Part shown: positions 33,219 through 44,500 of the stretch, piece by piece
How positions within the stretch are numbered: position 1 is the first letter of the stretch
Layout of the letters: every line of letters begins with the position of its first letter
Source: Morchella semilibera
Taxonomy: Eukaryota; Ascomycota; Pezizomycetes; Pezizales; Morchellaceae
Reading direction: 5' to 3'
DNA length: 64,000 nucleotides
NCBI GenBank assembly: GCA_009192285.1
Contig: CM018605.1
Coordinates: forward strand, 706,767-770,766
Program-made: the position numbers and the translations under genes
Notes under the pieces: generated by a model
Database searches by the model: none
The model's input: only the letters and a program-made list of their open reading frames with translations
What the model was told of the DNA's origin: nothing

Positions 33219-36200
33219 ACTTTTTATGTACAATAATTTAATTTCCCGGCCAACTTCTAAACGTGGAGTGTGGGGTTGGATCTTTCTTATTTCTTTTTGT
33301 TTTGGGATGTTACGGCGATGAATTGTGGTGGTGATGGGGTTCTTTTGTTTTCCGGATTTCATCATAGCATTTTCTGGTTTTTTTCTTGTCTTTCTAGTTG
33401 AGGCCATTTGCTCTCAGCTTGTAGCTTTAGGTTCGCCAGCGTTCAAAAGTTATTAAGTGAACTTCCAAGTTAGCTGTCCACTATAGATGCGTAAATAATG
33501 ACCTTTGTGATCCTCTCAATAAGATTCCGAGCTCTATATCCCTTCACCAGGCCTCAACGCTAGGAGTAGGGGTAAAAAAGGAATGCTCAGAGCACCCCAA
33601 ATTCAATACAAGTCCTGGGTTGCTAGTGGCATGTGGTAACAGACCTTCGGGCATAGCTTCTAGCACAATGGAGCTGCGTTGCGAGTGATATTATATGATT
33701 CAATCATTTGATATTCAACCATTTGAGTCTTAATAGTCACTTCTCCGGAGCGAAACTACATGTACCAAATCTGATCTTACAATCGACTCCCTTCGCCTTT
33801 GAGCTCAGGATTTACGGTCTTTACATCACGAAAGCCAAGATCCGTATTTGTAATAGAGATGTATTGGTAACCCAAACCAATAACCTCCTAGTAATGGTCT
33901 ATTATAGATGAGCGATAGACGCCCCACCTTGCCCTGCGGGCTTCGCAGGTTGTCTCCTGTGCCGGGTCGGGCCAGGGTATCCAAGTGGTGCTGGATCACT
34001 TTGCATGGGCGATGCCCTCACGGGGCAGGAACGGCTCAAGACATTGGCCACTCCTCGCCCCGGGCAGTCTCGAGGGCCGGGCTATACTAGACCGTCACCG
34101 TTACCCCCGTCCCCATAATGCCCCCCGAGCTATTATGCCGCACAAGACAATCTGCAGGCCTTTGCCCAAGTACCCATGGGGGGGGTATTTCCATAAGGGA
34201 ACCCTGGTATTTGCCTGGGCGTTGGTCACAATCTTTGCTCTGGGATGGGTTTGTCTTTTCTACTATGTGGTGTCTGTACCTATTGGGCAAGTAACCCTAG
34301 CGGGGAAATTGAAGGTGCGCCATATAACACCGGTCCATCTAGGCAAGGCCATGACACGGGCTTGGGCGTGCCTGTGCCGGATAGACAAAGGCCGGGGACA
34401 GCCCAGGGTGTAGACAAGATCCGTAACGTGTTTTAGCCCGACAGAGACGTTCTGTAAACGATGGTTCACAATCACGACGTTATTCTAGGCTCAGAGGGCC
34501 AGTGGAGATCATGTCAGTAGTGACCTACGAGTGCATCATATGTTGTCTCCCCTCCTCATCGTCTCCTGGTTCCCTTTTTAACCTTCTGCCGGGTGGTGCT
34601 CATCATCAGTTCCCACGGAGGGACTACCTGCCAAGTCTCGCCCCGGGAGGATAACACACATCTGTGCCTTCCCCTCCCGGGTGTGCCGCCGTAGGTAAAA
34701 CCTCTAGGTTCTATCCGACTTTCGGGGTGTTTGGTGGGTAAGCCTTAAGTTCCGCGCTGTACTCGGGGCCGAAGAGGCTGTCCTGGGTACTATACGTGCC
34801 TTGCCTTGCCCACGTAGAAAGAGCTCTCAATCTTTAATATTTTTTTTTAGCTAGAAGGGGAACCTACCCCTTCCAGGGTAATCTATATTAAAGGTTTCAT
34901 ACCTATAACTACAATTCCCACAAGCGAGTCTAAGTTGTCTCCATGTAAGAGCCCGGGGGCCCATATCCAGTGCCCTAGCAGTGTGAAGCAGGAATGGTAA
35001 CTGCCCTGTCTAAAGGGGTTGTCCGAGCTGTCTACCAGTTGCGGACCACTAGTGTGGGGAGAGTCAAATAAGGCCTCTCTCCGGGTATGTTATTTGTAGA
35101 CGTAAACGTAGCAAAGATGCATTGGATACAACGACGCTCAAGATTTCAACCACGTACGACCCAACATTGGCCCCGGCGGAGCGGCAATAAGTGGTATACA
35201 TATAGAGTAAAGAGAATAAGGTTAGGAATCAGGGTTGCGAAGTCACGGAAACCTCACCCAAGCGCAGAGACTGGAAGGCGTAATCCTTCGGCCTGGTATA
35301 GTCCCCGTGATGATCATCAGCTCGGTACTTGGCCTTATCCCTCTTGGTAAAGATAAAACAGGAGTTACATAGATATTGGCCTCTCACCACCGTGCGGCCT
35401 TTATTACCCCCCACGTATTCCGGCCCTCCAAGCAAATGCGCATCGAGGTTATATCCTGCCCAGGTATATACACCTTAGACAAGCTCAGGTCAGCACGCCC
35501 TCACCGGAAAGGCTATACACGTAAAAACCTAGAAAATCACGGGAAAGTTGGGCTTAATCCCTAACCAGGGCATCAGTTTTTTCCTTTCCCCTTCTTGTAG
35601 GGCCAGTTGTGGCATGTAAGGGGTCTAGGTTCACAAGGACGTGTCTGTAAGGATCACCATTTCGTCTGGGGTGTGGAGCTTTGGGTGTGGGTCCCTGCCT
35701 GGTCGCCTCCGCTACTGTGGGCATCGTTAGGTGCTCTGGGGTGCTATAGCGGATCATGAGGCCTTATTCTTTTAAACAGTATAAGCTTGTCTATCGTCAT
35801 TAGCTATTGGCTAAGGTGGTTTGCATTACTAGTACTAGAAGCATATTGACAAAGAATCGCTCCTGTGGTTGGAAGGGAGGCTACATTAAGAGGGATCCTA
35901 TATGATCACCATCCCAAAGAGCATGGCCGGGGAATTCACAGCCTACATAGACTGAGCTGAGTGGACACCAAAGGATTATATCGACCCCATGAACAGAGAC
36001 GAATCATTACGGACTAGAATGCACACGGCTACATTACACTTGTACCCATATAGTCTCATACCTATCCCCTACAGCTAGATTTAGGGTCTGGCACATATCT
36101 CAGATAGTTTTGGGAAAGGACCCCGACCCTATGTCGGGGTAAAAACAGACCTTAGTTTCCGGCCGGGGTGTTAAAGCTATGTCTGATTTCTCACGTCGGG

Positions 36201-36682
36201 GTGCTAAACCGCGTCTAATTCTTACTTCACGCACAAAAACAGAGTTTCTTAAACGGGGGCGGGCATATCTTAACGCTCCGACGTCATGAGAACCGGACAC
36301 GACCCCAGCACCCCGACATGGGAATTTTGCGGGGACGGGCATATACTGGCACCCCGACATGTCCACCCTGACCCGAGAACAGCCAACCAAACGCCGGAGG
36401 GTATTCGTCCAGCCCCTACGGTCCAGTGGGAGCTCGGGGGCGGTATATATATAGAGTCCTAAGTATCCTATCGACGGCCTTTTCGCAAACATAGACATAG
36501 TAAAATCATTGCACAACAGAGAGGTTCTTAGCTGTTCAGTGGGGGGTGAATCCGAGACAAGCATGCGGTGCTTCATTTTCCTGCATAACCGATCATTACC
36601 ACACAGACCCGAATTGGAAACCTATCTTATAAGTACAGTATATAGAAACCACCCCCCGTCCCAATAACCTCCATCCTATTCC
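33219..36682. other. Gene-poor spacer, probably old repeat-derived DNA
   Basis: No gene recognised. One TACATGTA at 33757. The part 33900-35760 has short open frames in all directions without recognisable domains. Between 36110 and 36400 short words of the type CCCGACATG, CCGACGTCATG and GGGGCGGGCATAT recur several times, followed by a TATATATATAGAG stretch at 36443. It could be remnants of a transposable element, but I cannot name a family. Confidence 0.4.
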
Positions 36683-37486
36683 TCAAGTCAACTTACTCCG
36701 GTCCCATTGATCCACATCTAGACACCCGTTAGCCCACCTGCCCTTGCAGCCCAGGGGGGGGGGGTACTCACCCGGATGCACGACAGGCTCCTCCAAGCCC
36801 TTCCTCAACTCCCTCTTCCTCGCGCTATCCACGCCCCACTTCTCATCGCGCTCCCTGACAAGCCCCTCTAGATGCGGCGTCATCTGCGTGGTGGACATCA
36901 TGAGCTTCGGCTCGCCCATGGGCAGGCGGTCGCCGCGGTCCACCTGCCACAGATGGTACGCCTTCCCGTACAGGCGCACGGTGCTCTGCATCTCGCGCGT
37001 CTCGGCCTTCTCCCATAGCGCCTGCGGCACGCCCGCGGGGCACGGCATGATCAGCTGCCCGGACTTGACCTCGAACACGTGCGAGTGCCACAGCGCCCGC
37101 TCGGCCGCGGGGAGCGTCTCGTAGAGCGCCGGCGTGATCATGTATTCGATGCCGATGAGGCGGGCGTTGGGGGCCGGGGAGTCGTAGAGGAGGCATTGGC
37201 GCACGTCTGTATGTCCGTGGGGGCGGGGGGGTTAGTTTATGGTGGGAAGAGGGGGGGGGGAGGGGAGGGTACCGGAGGAGATGTGGGAGCAGTAGTGCTG
37301 GGTCTCGACTTTGCGGCTGGGGTCGTCGGCGTAGATGTGGAAGGCGTTGAGGTGGGCGCAGATGTTCTTGACTGGCGCAAAGTCTTGGGTTATGCTGGCG
37401 GCGGATTCGAGGATCGAGTCGCTGAGGGGGACGGGGCCGCCGGGGACTTTGGAGTCGGGCTGGTTGGTGGTGGGGCAGCTGGACAT
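36683..37486 (-). CDS. DUF1264 / OBAP-like (oil-body-associated) protein
   Basis: Three exons on the minus strand, 37486-37273, 37206-36772 and 36717-36683, give 227 aa. Conserved landmarks are [82 protein letters not shown] and [14 protein letters not shown], which fit DUF1264, the family of plant oil-body-associated proteins and their fungal relatives. The biochemical role is not known. For intron 2 the acceptor TAG next to 36717 is preferred because it gives HPDVDQWD and has a GCTAACG branch site; an AAG acceptor farther upstream also keeps an open frame. Intron 2 begins GTGAGTA followed by C11, and intron 1 is also C-rich on the sense strand. Confidence 0.85.
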
Positions 37487-37924
37487 TGTGGGTTTTATAT
37501 TTCTCTCCTTTTTTTTTTGTATATATGTATATATGTAGATATATCTATCTATCTAAAGAAGGGTATGAGGGTATATAGCTAGAGTAAATAGCAAATAGTA
37601 AATAGCAAATAGTAAATAGTTGATTGGAAGTCGCTGCGCGCGATGAGGGTCTTGATATAAGTGTGAATAACTGACGTCATACTGATGGAAGGGGTAATGA
37701 TTGCGGACCCTGGTTTTTTGGGGGTTGATTAGTAGACGAAGCGGGCAGGCATCAGGGGGGTGAGACATACGAGCCTGTGATTGGTTTAATATATATATAA
37801 AAGAATACCAGAGAAAAAGAACTTTTAAATTACAGACCCAGCCCAAGTTATCTACAACACAAAAGAGAAAAAGGAAAGAAAGGGAGAAAAGAAGGTTTAT
37901 TATAACAACCCCCCTCTATTACCA
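37487..37924. other. Intergenic region with AT-rich tandem repeat
   Basis: Promoter side of the OBAP-like gene and 3' flank of SOF1. A 14-15 bp unit (AGTAAATAGCAAAT) is repeated at about 37582-37622, and GATA/TATA repeats lie at 37520-37555. No gene seen. Confidence 0.5.
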
Positions 37925-39412
37925 CTACTCCTTCGCAATAATCATACTCTCCCTCGCCGGGATCCTTCTCATCTTCCCCTTCTTGCTATGCCTCCTCTCG
38001 TTCTCCTCTCTCCTCTTGATGCTCGCCTCCTCAACCTTCTTGATCTCGCCCGCCTTCTTGATCGTCTTGGGCACATGCCTGTGTCTCGCGATCCTGCGAA
38101 TCTCGGGCATGTGCTTGTAGCGCTCCTTGAGCGCCGCATCGTACTCGAGCTTGAGCTGCTCCTTTGCGGAGCGCACGTGGGAGCGCGCGGAGGCCTCCGC
38201 GCGCCAGAGGCGAACGTTGCCGTCGTCGCTGCCGGAGAGGATGTAGCGCGTGTCGGTGGAGAAGACGACGGAGAAGACGCGCTGCATGCGCTTGGTGTGG
38301 TAAATGTCCCTATCAATGATCGGTCAGCATGCTGGGGATTACAGTAGGTGGAATAGATATTACATACCTCGAGTGTCCCTCGCGGGCCTTGAAGATCCTG
38401 ATGGTCCTATCATAGCCTCCCGTGACGAGCTCCTCACCGGTAGGTGAGTAGTCCACATCCATGACGGCCGCAACATGGTCCTTCAGCACATTGAGCGCAC
38501 GGTCAAGCCTCCTCATATCGAATATGTAGGCATTATGGTCCTCGCTGCCCGTCGCCAGGTTGAACGGCTCCATCGGGTTCCAGCAGATTGCATTCATGCG
38601 CAGCGTCGTCACGAGCTTCGAGATCGGCGACTGCGTCCTCAGGTCGTAGAAGATCAGCGTCCGGTCCGTCCCCGCCGAGGCCAGAACGCTCGTCTCGCTC
38701 TGGTTGAACTTGACGGTATTGATCGTGTCGATGCCCCAGTTCATGCTCGCCACGGGCTTCGACCTTGTCGCATCCCACACCTCGATCGTGCTCCCCGCCG
38801 TCGCAAACGTGTGCTCTGTCCTGTGGTGCGTGACGCCATTGAACGCGCCCGCACCCAGGTACGTCGCCACGGGCAAGTTCCCCGCCTCGCCCGCATACGG
38901 GTCCCACAGCTTGACCGTGCGGTCGCTTGCGCACGACAGCAGCCTCTGGTTCTCCCCGGTCATGTTTGCGAAGCACAGACCCTTGACGATCCCGTCGTGG
39001 GCCTTGACGCTGCGCATCTGCGAGCGGTCCGCAAGGTCCCAGATCTTGACCTCGCCGTCGCCGGACCCGGAGGCGACGCGGGAGAGGGAGCGCGGGTCTT
39101 TGGCCAGGACGTAGACACCGTCAACGTGGCCGTTGCCGAGCTGCGCGAGGAAGGGCGCGGCGAACATGCGCTCGAGCTTGGTGGCGTTGAGGGCGCGCGT
39201 GTACTCGCGCGCTTTCTCGAAGGGGTGGAGTTCGGGGTTGAGGTTGCGGGGCTGGACGGCGGAGGTGCTGCCGGAGGGGGCATAGGACTCTGCAGAGCGG
39301 GAGAGTGCTTTGACTTTCTGGGAGAGGGTGCGGGGTTAGTTAGTGTCTATGGATTTGAATTGGGGGGGGGGGGGGGAAGCTGGAGGGGAAGAAGAGGGGG
39401 ACAGCAGACCAT
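37925..39412 (-). CDS. SOF1: WD-repeat ribosome-biogenesis protein Sof1 (DCAF13)
   Basis: Exons on the minus strand: 39412-39410 (only the ATG), 39317-38368 and 38309-37925; 445 aa, the usual length of Sof1/DCAF13. The start joins M to KVKALSRSAESY, as in family members that begin 'MKxKxxxRS'. WD repeats follow (SGSGDGEVKIWDLA, SCASDRTVKLWDP, IEVWDA, ASAGTDRTLIFYDLR, ATGSEDHNAYIFDMRR, TGGYDRTIRIF, SGSDDGNVRLWRA). The C-terminus has the diagnostic Sof1 segment RHRHVPKTIKKAGEIKKVEE and a basic tail. It belongs to the small-subunit processome and is needed for 18S rRNA maturation in the nucleolus. The three-base first exon has a weak donor (GTCTGC), and the intron contains C15 on the sense strand. 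There is no in-frame ATG farther down that keeps the conserved start. Confidence 0.93.
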
Positions 39413-40201
39413 GATTGTATATGAGACCGTAGAGGTCACAGTGAATATTCTAGAGCTGGTCAAATATTCTAGAGCTGGCCAATTGATATAGAAGATGACG
39501 GGGCGGCGGCGGTGGTGGTTGTGGATTTGTAGAAGTGAGAGTGAGAGATGAGGGTTTGGGTGATATGCGGTGATTTGCGCCTGAGGTTGAAAAAAGATGT
39601 TGTGGGTTAGGGTTGCGTGGCTCCCACTAGTTCTGAACCCCACTAGCTGCGGGTGGGAAATGATCATTCTTACACAATCTGCAACAGGACCGGGGGCCGG
39701 CAGCAATAACACAATTTATTCAAAGCAAAGGGCACAGCTTATACAAATGCCCCAGTGGATACAACTATTAAGGGTAGAGTTATATACTCAGGCGCCGGAC
39801 GACCTTGGCCGATTAGAGGCCGTGGCTACTTCTTAGAGGCCGTGGCTACTTCTTGGTATGTATAAAATAGCTAGTGTTTCTGTCTCGAGGCATAATCCAT
39901 AGCCTACATTGCTTTAGTTTCGATAGGGAATTACTTTCAGAAACAAGGCAATGCTTATGCTTGAGTATGGGGGATCTTAGCTACATGTATTCACTCAAAC
40001 ACCCTACAAATATTTTATCTAGGTAGCCGGTATAAGGGTGCTATATATGTTCAGTGGTCCTAAAGAGCTGCACAAATTGCAATTATCACCAGATCCCAAT
40101 AATGCTAATGAGAAAGTTATTTTTGCTCGCCCAGTATGTATATATTTACAAAAGTGTACACCCGTTATCTGAGCCCCCTCCAATCCAATCCATCCATCCT
40201 T
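39413..40201. other. Intergenic spacer with short direct duplications
   Basis: SOF1 promoter side and 3' flank of the bL21m gene. A 22-bp unit (TTAGAGGCCGTGGCTACTTC plus two bases) is repeated head to tail at about 39812-39854; ATATTCTAGAGCTGG occurs twice at 39447-39480. One TACATGTA at 39982. Confidence 0.6.
39812..39854. repeat. Tandem duplication of a 22-bp unit
   Basis: Two perfect consecutive copies of TTAGAGGCCGTGGCTACTTC(TT), then divergence. A recent local duplication. Confidence 0.85.
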
Positions 40202-40789
40202 CTACACCTCCGGCGCGCCCGCAACCGCCACCTTGTCATTAACCACCAACTCACTGATCCTCAGCACCGTATATCTGTGCTTACTCTTGACCTTCTTGAT
40301 CCTCCTATTCCTCCTCTTCGTCTTCTCCTTGATCCTGAGCGGCTCGGACGTCTCCTCGACCACCGTCGCCCGGCACTCAAACAGCGCCGGATCGATGTAC
40401 GGCGACCCCTTGAGCGTGTAGTCCCTGGACCCGAGCACGCTCGCGTGCGTGATCCTCAACGAATCACCCACCTCAACATCCTTGAGCCGGAACGGCAGAC
40501 GCACCAGGTCCCCCACCGTGACCAGGAACGGGAACTTGTGGATGTGTATAGTGATGTACTGCGATGGCTGAGCCTTTAGCGCCGAGAGGAGCGACAGCGA
40601 CGGGTGGTGCGCGGACGGTGCGGCGCCCAACGGGCCGGTCTGTTGCGGGATTGTTGGGGTGACGGGGGTGACGGGGGTGGCTGCGAGGTCGCGGAGGCGG
40701 GGGGTTGTGGTGAGGGCCCGGAGGCCGAGGGAGGAGGTTGCGGGGCCGGTGAGGGGCCGGAGGGTGCGCTGGAGGGTGCGCAGCAGCAT
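40202..40789 (-). CDS. Mitochondrial large-subunit ribosomal protein bL21m
   Basis: Single exon of 195 codons from the ATG at 40789. The N-terminus (MLLRTLQRTLRPLTGPATSS) is basic, hydroxylated and free of acids, a good mitochondrial presequence; an upstream in-frame ATG at 40843 would add 18 less suitable residues. The body has ITIHIHKFPFLVTVGDLVRL, DVEVGDSLRI and ATVVEETSEPLRIKEKTKRR, followed by KKVKSKHRYTVLRISEL, the bL21 core with its basic loop. The yeast counterpart is Mrpl49. It sits near the exit tunnel of the mitoribosome. It is divergently placed to BCP1 with about 275 bp between start codons, so the two may share a promoter. Confidence 0.9.
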   Translation of the reverse strand: MLLRTLQRTLRPLTGPATSSLGLRALTTTPRLRDLAATPVTPVTPTIPQQTGPLGAAPSAHHPSLSLLSALKAQPSQYITIHIHKFPFLVTVGDLVRLPFRLKDVEVGDSLRITHASVLGSRDYTLKGSPYIDPALFECRATVVEETSEPLRIKEKTKRRNRRIKKVKSKHRYTVLRISELVVNDKVAVAGAPEV

Positions 40790-41065
40790 GGCGGTGGTTT
40801 TAAGGGTGCCGGATGTGTGATGAGACGCTGGCGGGTGCTGCAATTGATAGTTTGAGGATTTCGAGATACTTATGAAAATAACGGATCGAATGCCCGTCGA
40901 GTGAGGTACGTGGTGTTACCCTGCCCCCACGTTACCCGGCACCACCAAATTCACCCTCCATAAAGATTTCGATATTAACTACCTACAACTAAAAACTATC
41001 TATCTGCATCACCAGAACTCACCCACAGACCAGAACCCCCCCCCCCAAAAAAAAAAAACCCCACA
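40790..41065. promoter_or_regulatory. Shared divergent promoter of bL21m and BCP1 genes
   Basis: 275 bp between two outward-facing start codons, both for ribosome-related proteins. C11 directly followed by A12 at 41036-41058 lies in the leader, 8 bases before the BCP1 ATG. Confidence 0.6.
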
Positions 41066-41999
41066 ATGCCCAAGCGGAAAGACCCCAATGCCTCCAATCC
41101 CAATCCAAACCCGGACACCCCCATGGACGGCGACGACTCGGACTCAGACTCAGACTCCATGGACATTGTCAATGTCGACTTCGAGATGTTCGACCCGCAA
41201 CCCGCACACGACTTCCACGGCCTCAAGACGCTCCTGCGCCAGCTCCTCGACGCCGACAACATCCTCTTCGACATCTCCGCGCTCACAGAGCTGATCCTGT
41301 CACAGCCGCTCCTAGGCACTACCGTCAAAGTCGACGGCAACGAGAGCGACCCCTACGCCTTCCTCACCGTCCTCAACATGCAGGAGCACCATGTTTGTCC
41401 CCCCCCCCCCACAATTGCATTGCGCAGCACTAACACACCCCACCCAGGACAAACCAGTGATCCAGCAGCTCCGCGAGTACCTGATCTCCCGAGCGCCCCC
41501 ATCCCTCAAGCCCCACCTCGAGACGCTCCTCTCCCCCACGGCCCAATCCCACACAGGCCTGATCCTGACAGAGCGCCTCATCAACGTCCCCACCGAGATC
41601 GTGCCACCAATGTACAAGATGCTCCTCGAGGAGATCACCTGGGCCGTTGCCGACGGCGAGCCCTACCGCTTCGGCCACTTCCTGATCCCCAGCAAGACAT
41701 ACACGGAGGTGGCGTCCAAGCTCGACGGCGAGGACGCGCCGCCGCGCACAAAGAAGAGCAGGAAGGCCGCCGGAGGGAAGAAGGAGGTCTTCTACTTCCA
41801 CCCGGAGGACGAGGTCATCGGCAGGAAGGCACTGCAGAAGGGGCCATACAGATATGTAAAGGAGGCGGACGAGGGCGCGGCCGACAGCAAGAGGGCGTTT
41901 AGTGAGTGTGGGATCGCGCCGCAGGGCCATATGATGCTGCTTGAGAGTGGGCAGCTGGCGGGCGTGGTCGAGGACCTGGAGGCCCTGTTTAGGCCGTAG
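41066..41999 (+). CDS. BCP1: Bcp1 / BCCIP family nuclear chaperone-export protein
   Basis: Two exons, 41066-41392 and 41448-41999, encode 292 aa. A short basic start (MPKRKDPN) leads to an acidic Asp/Ser tract (DGDDSDSDSDSMDIVNVDFE), then FDPQPAHDFHGLKTLLRQLL, VDGNESDPYAFLTVLN, ERLINVPTEIVPPMYKML, EVFYFHPEDEVI and FSECGIAPQGHMMLL, all typical of BCP1/BCCIP. In yeast Bcp1 acts in nuclear export of the Mss4 kinase and as a chaperone of ribosomal protein uL14 (Rpl23). The intron (41393-41447) has a poor donor GTTTGT followed by 12 C; its removal gives NMQEHHDKPVIQQL. Confidence 0.93.
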
Positions 42000-42604
42000 T
42001 GAGGTGCGTTGGGGGGGGGGGGGGTAATGTAAATAATTAAATGGGAATTGTAATTGGCTTTTTTTTCTCCCTTTTTTTTCCTTCCCATTATTCATGGTCC
42101 TACTCTTTATGACTAGTCTAAATAAACAGCGAAATGTGGCTGTGATGAGACTCTTTGGGCGAGAGAGTCGCGAGTGGCCCCCCAAGGGACTGCCCGAGGA
42201 GAACTGGTCCGAGAGTCAATGATCGTAAGGCATGAAAAAAAAGAGATAAGATTTGGGGAGGGGAAAGCTTATCCGACTGCAGTACTGATGATCAATAGAG
42301 AAATATTACCTATGATAAGATTAGATAGTAGCCACTCCCTCCCCACTAATAATACTATTACTACTTATGTCACTTTACCACTTACCTACAACTACATGTT
42401 ACTTACTACCCACCCCCCCTCACATCAACCTCTACCCTAAATCATATCGAACAAATACAATTAAATACACTTCAGAAAGAAAAGGAAAAGAGAAAAAAGA
42501 GAAAAATTAATTTACTAAAGAAAAAAGAAAAAGAAAAATACAAAGAAGCCCCAAGTTGGTATCAAACACCACCCATCACTCGTCCCCCCCCCCCCCAAGC
42601 CTAG
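42000..42604. other. Convergent intergenic region
   Basis: 3' flanks of BCP1 and LCL3. G14 at 42011-42024, T-rich 42059-42080, purine-rich A/G tract 42470-42545 and C13-14 at about 42583-42596. No gene recognised. Confidence 0.5.
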
Positions 42605-43444
42605 CTAGACCTTCACCACCGTCCCCGTCTTCAACTCGGCATCCTTGACAGCCTTCTTGTACTGCCCCGGACTAACAAAGTCCACCTTCCTCTGCCGCCA
42701 AATACCCCTCCTGGCTCTCCTGGCCCTCATCTCCGCAATCTTATACCGCTCCTCACGCCCGCCAAACTCAGCTCCCGTCTTTGCCTCATACCTACATCCC
42801 CACCCCCTCCTCATTAGCCATAATTCCTCCACCACCAAGCAAAGCAAAAGACAAGAGAAAACTCACACCATAGCCAACCCCCTCTCCAACATCTCCCCGC
42901 CCACATCCCTCCTCGACCACCCCTTCCACACACTGACCCCTGCCACAGCCCTACCATACTGGTCCCTGCGGTACAGCGTGACCCTCACCGTATGCCCCAG
43001 CAAGTACTCCTTCAACCAGTCTAGGGCCTTCTCCGCGCCCGGCTGGGCGATCCTCCCGAAATGCGCGCCCTCGGGCGCGTCCACGCCCGCAAGCCTAATG
43101 TGCACCGTATCCTTGACGCCCCGGCCCGCAGGGACAGAGCGCAGCCAGTGCCAGCCAAGGAGGCGCCCGCCGGGGGTGTGGTAGATGCGGAAGCCGTCCC
43201 CATCGCCGACGGAGGTGACGGTCCCGGTGAGCTTGCGGTGCTGGGTGAAGTAGTGGTGGGGGATGGCGTCGGCGCAGGGGATACGGCGGAGGCGGGTGCG
43301 GTAGAGGTGAGTTGTGAGGAGGGCGATAGTTGTGAGGGTGAGTGTGGGGAGGAGAATAGGCTTGTATGTGTCCCAGTATTGCTGGAGAGCTGTTTGTGGA
43401 TGGGGTGGGGTGGGGGAAGAGGAGGTCCAGGGCGGCCAGGGCAT
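42605..43444 (-). CDS. LCL3: Membrane-anchored staphylococcal-nuclease-like endonuclease Lcl3
   Basis: Exons 43444-42867 and 42791-42605 on the minus strand, 254 aa. The N-terminus is Pro-rich with one membrane helix (ILLPTLTLTTIALLTTHLY, residues about 31-49). The SNase domain follows: VTSVGDGDGFRIYHTPGG, VHIRLAGVDAPEGAHFG, LLGHTVRVTLYRRDQYGRAV and MLERGLAMVYEAKTGAEFG. The acidic and arginine residues of the SNase active site (D in GDGD, R in IRLAGVDAPE, R in DQYGR) can be placed. The C-terminus is basic. In yeast Lcl3 is a mitochondrial-membrane protein found in a long-chronological-lifespan screen; its substrate is unknown. The intron splits the Val codon before YEAKTG. Confidence 0.93.
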
Positions 43445-44500
43445 GATATAGATCTACAGATATATATAATCTGTGGGGGGAGGGGTTAATTTGAGGCTTG
43501 TGGTAGGTGAGATCTAAGATGAGGAGCTGGATCTCAGGTACGTATGTAGTAGATTCATAGATTTCCAGATTTGAGACTTTGATATCGGACTGACTTGACT
43601 GGGTTGGGTTGGGGAGATGTCAGATTGGATTGGCAGATGAACTGAGACCCCCCCAAAAACAACAACAAATAACAAATCTCCTTTGCCAAGTTGTTCTCGG
43701 CTTCTTCCGCAGACTTTCGCTCTCAGTCGGGGAAGATCGACACCCCGCCTTATTATTATTATTGTTATTATTATGATAATTATCGGGTGTGGGGTGTGGC
43801 GAAGGGTTGTGGCTTTCCCTCCACTTCCCCCGAATGAGTGGTGCTGGATAAATGCTGCACATACTCCACATAAACGCAGATTCCCGAGACCCGAGGAGAG
43901 ACTAGGGCCTTTCCCCGCACTTTCGGGTTGGGACGTGGTTTCCGCTTCTGCGAGGAAATGCAATGGTTTTTTCTTCTTTCCCTACTTTCTTTATTTCACT
44001 GTAACTGACTGGCCAGCTCACTCACAACCACGATAAGCCTTCGATAGGCAGAAAGAATTCAACCAAGCACAGCTTTCCAACGCTGTTATTGTTTATAGAA
44101 AAATAGGTAGGTAGTCCCCAACCCCGCTCCATCCATGAAAGTCGTTACAAAAGCATACAAAAAAAAAGATATGTAGACAAGATACAATCTTTTAATTCCA
44201 TCCCCAAAAGAGGTGATAAAGAAACAAAAGGAGTGGTCTTAAGAAAGAGAAAAGAAAATGTTAGTAAAAATAAAAATAAAAATAAAAAAACGCCATGAGT
44301 CCCATAAAGTTCCATTAAACGAGAGCCTGTCGAACAAAACAGTGCACAACAAAAAAAATAAAAATAAAGGGTTATAAAAAAAGGACAAGAAATGAAGGCG
44401 GTAAAAAGAATACAAGCCCGGCACTGCTACCTCAACCCGCAGGGGTGGAGGTGGAGGTGGGTGGATACAGGGAGGGATCAGATAAGGATTTGGCTTGGAT
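43445..44500. other. Intergenic region with simple repeats
   Basis: LCL3 promoter side and 3' flank of ADK2. (ATT)n at about 43751-43778, A-rich AAAAAT repeats at 44260-44292. No gene recognised. Confidence 0.5.

Noticed and set aside
33908-35757. Cluster of short ORFs suspected to be an old retroelement
   Set aside because: No recognisable retroelement domain in any frame and no repeat pair at the ends; left as unassigned spacer.
38475-39491. 338-codon ORF on the plus strand
   Set aside because: Antisense shadow of SOF1, a GC-rich WD-repeat gene.
41430-42185. 251-codon ORF on the minus strand
   Set aside because: Antisense shadow of BCP1.
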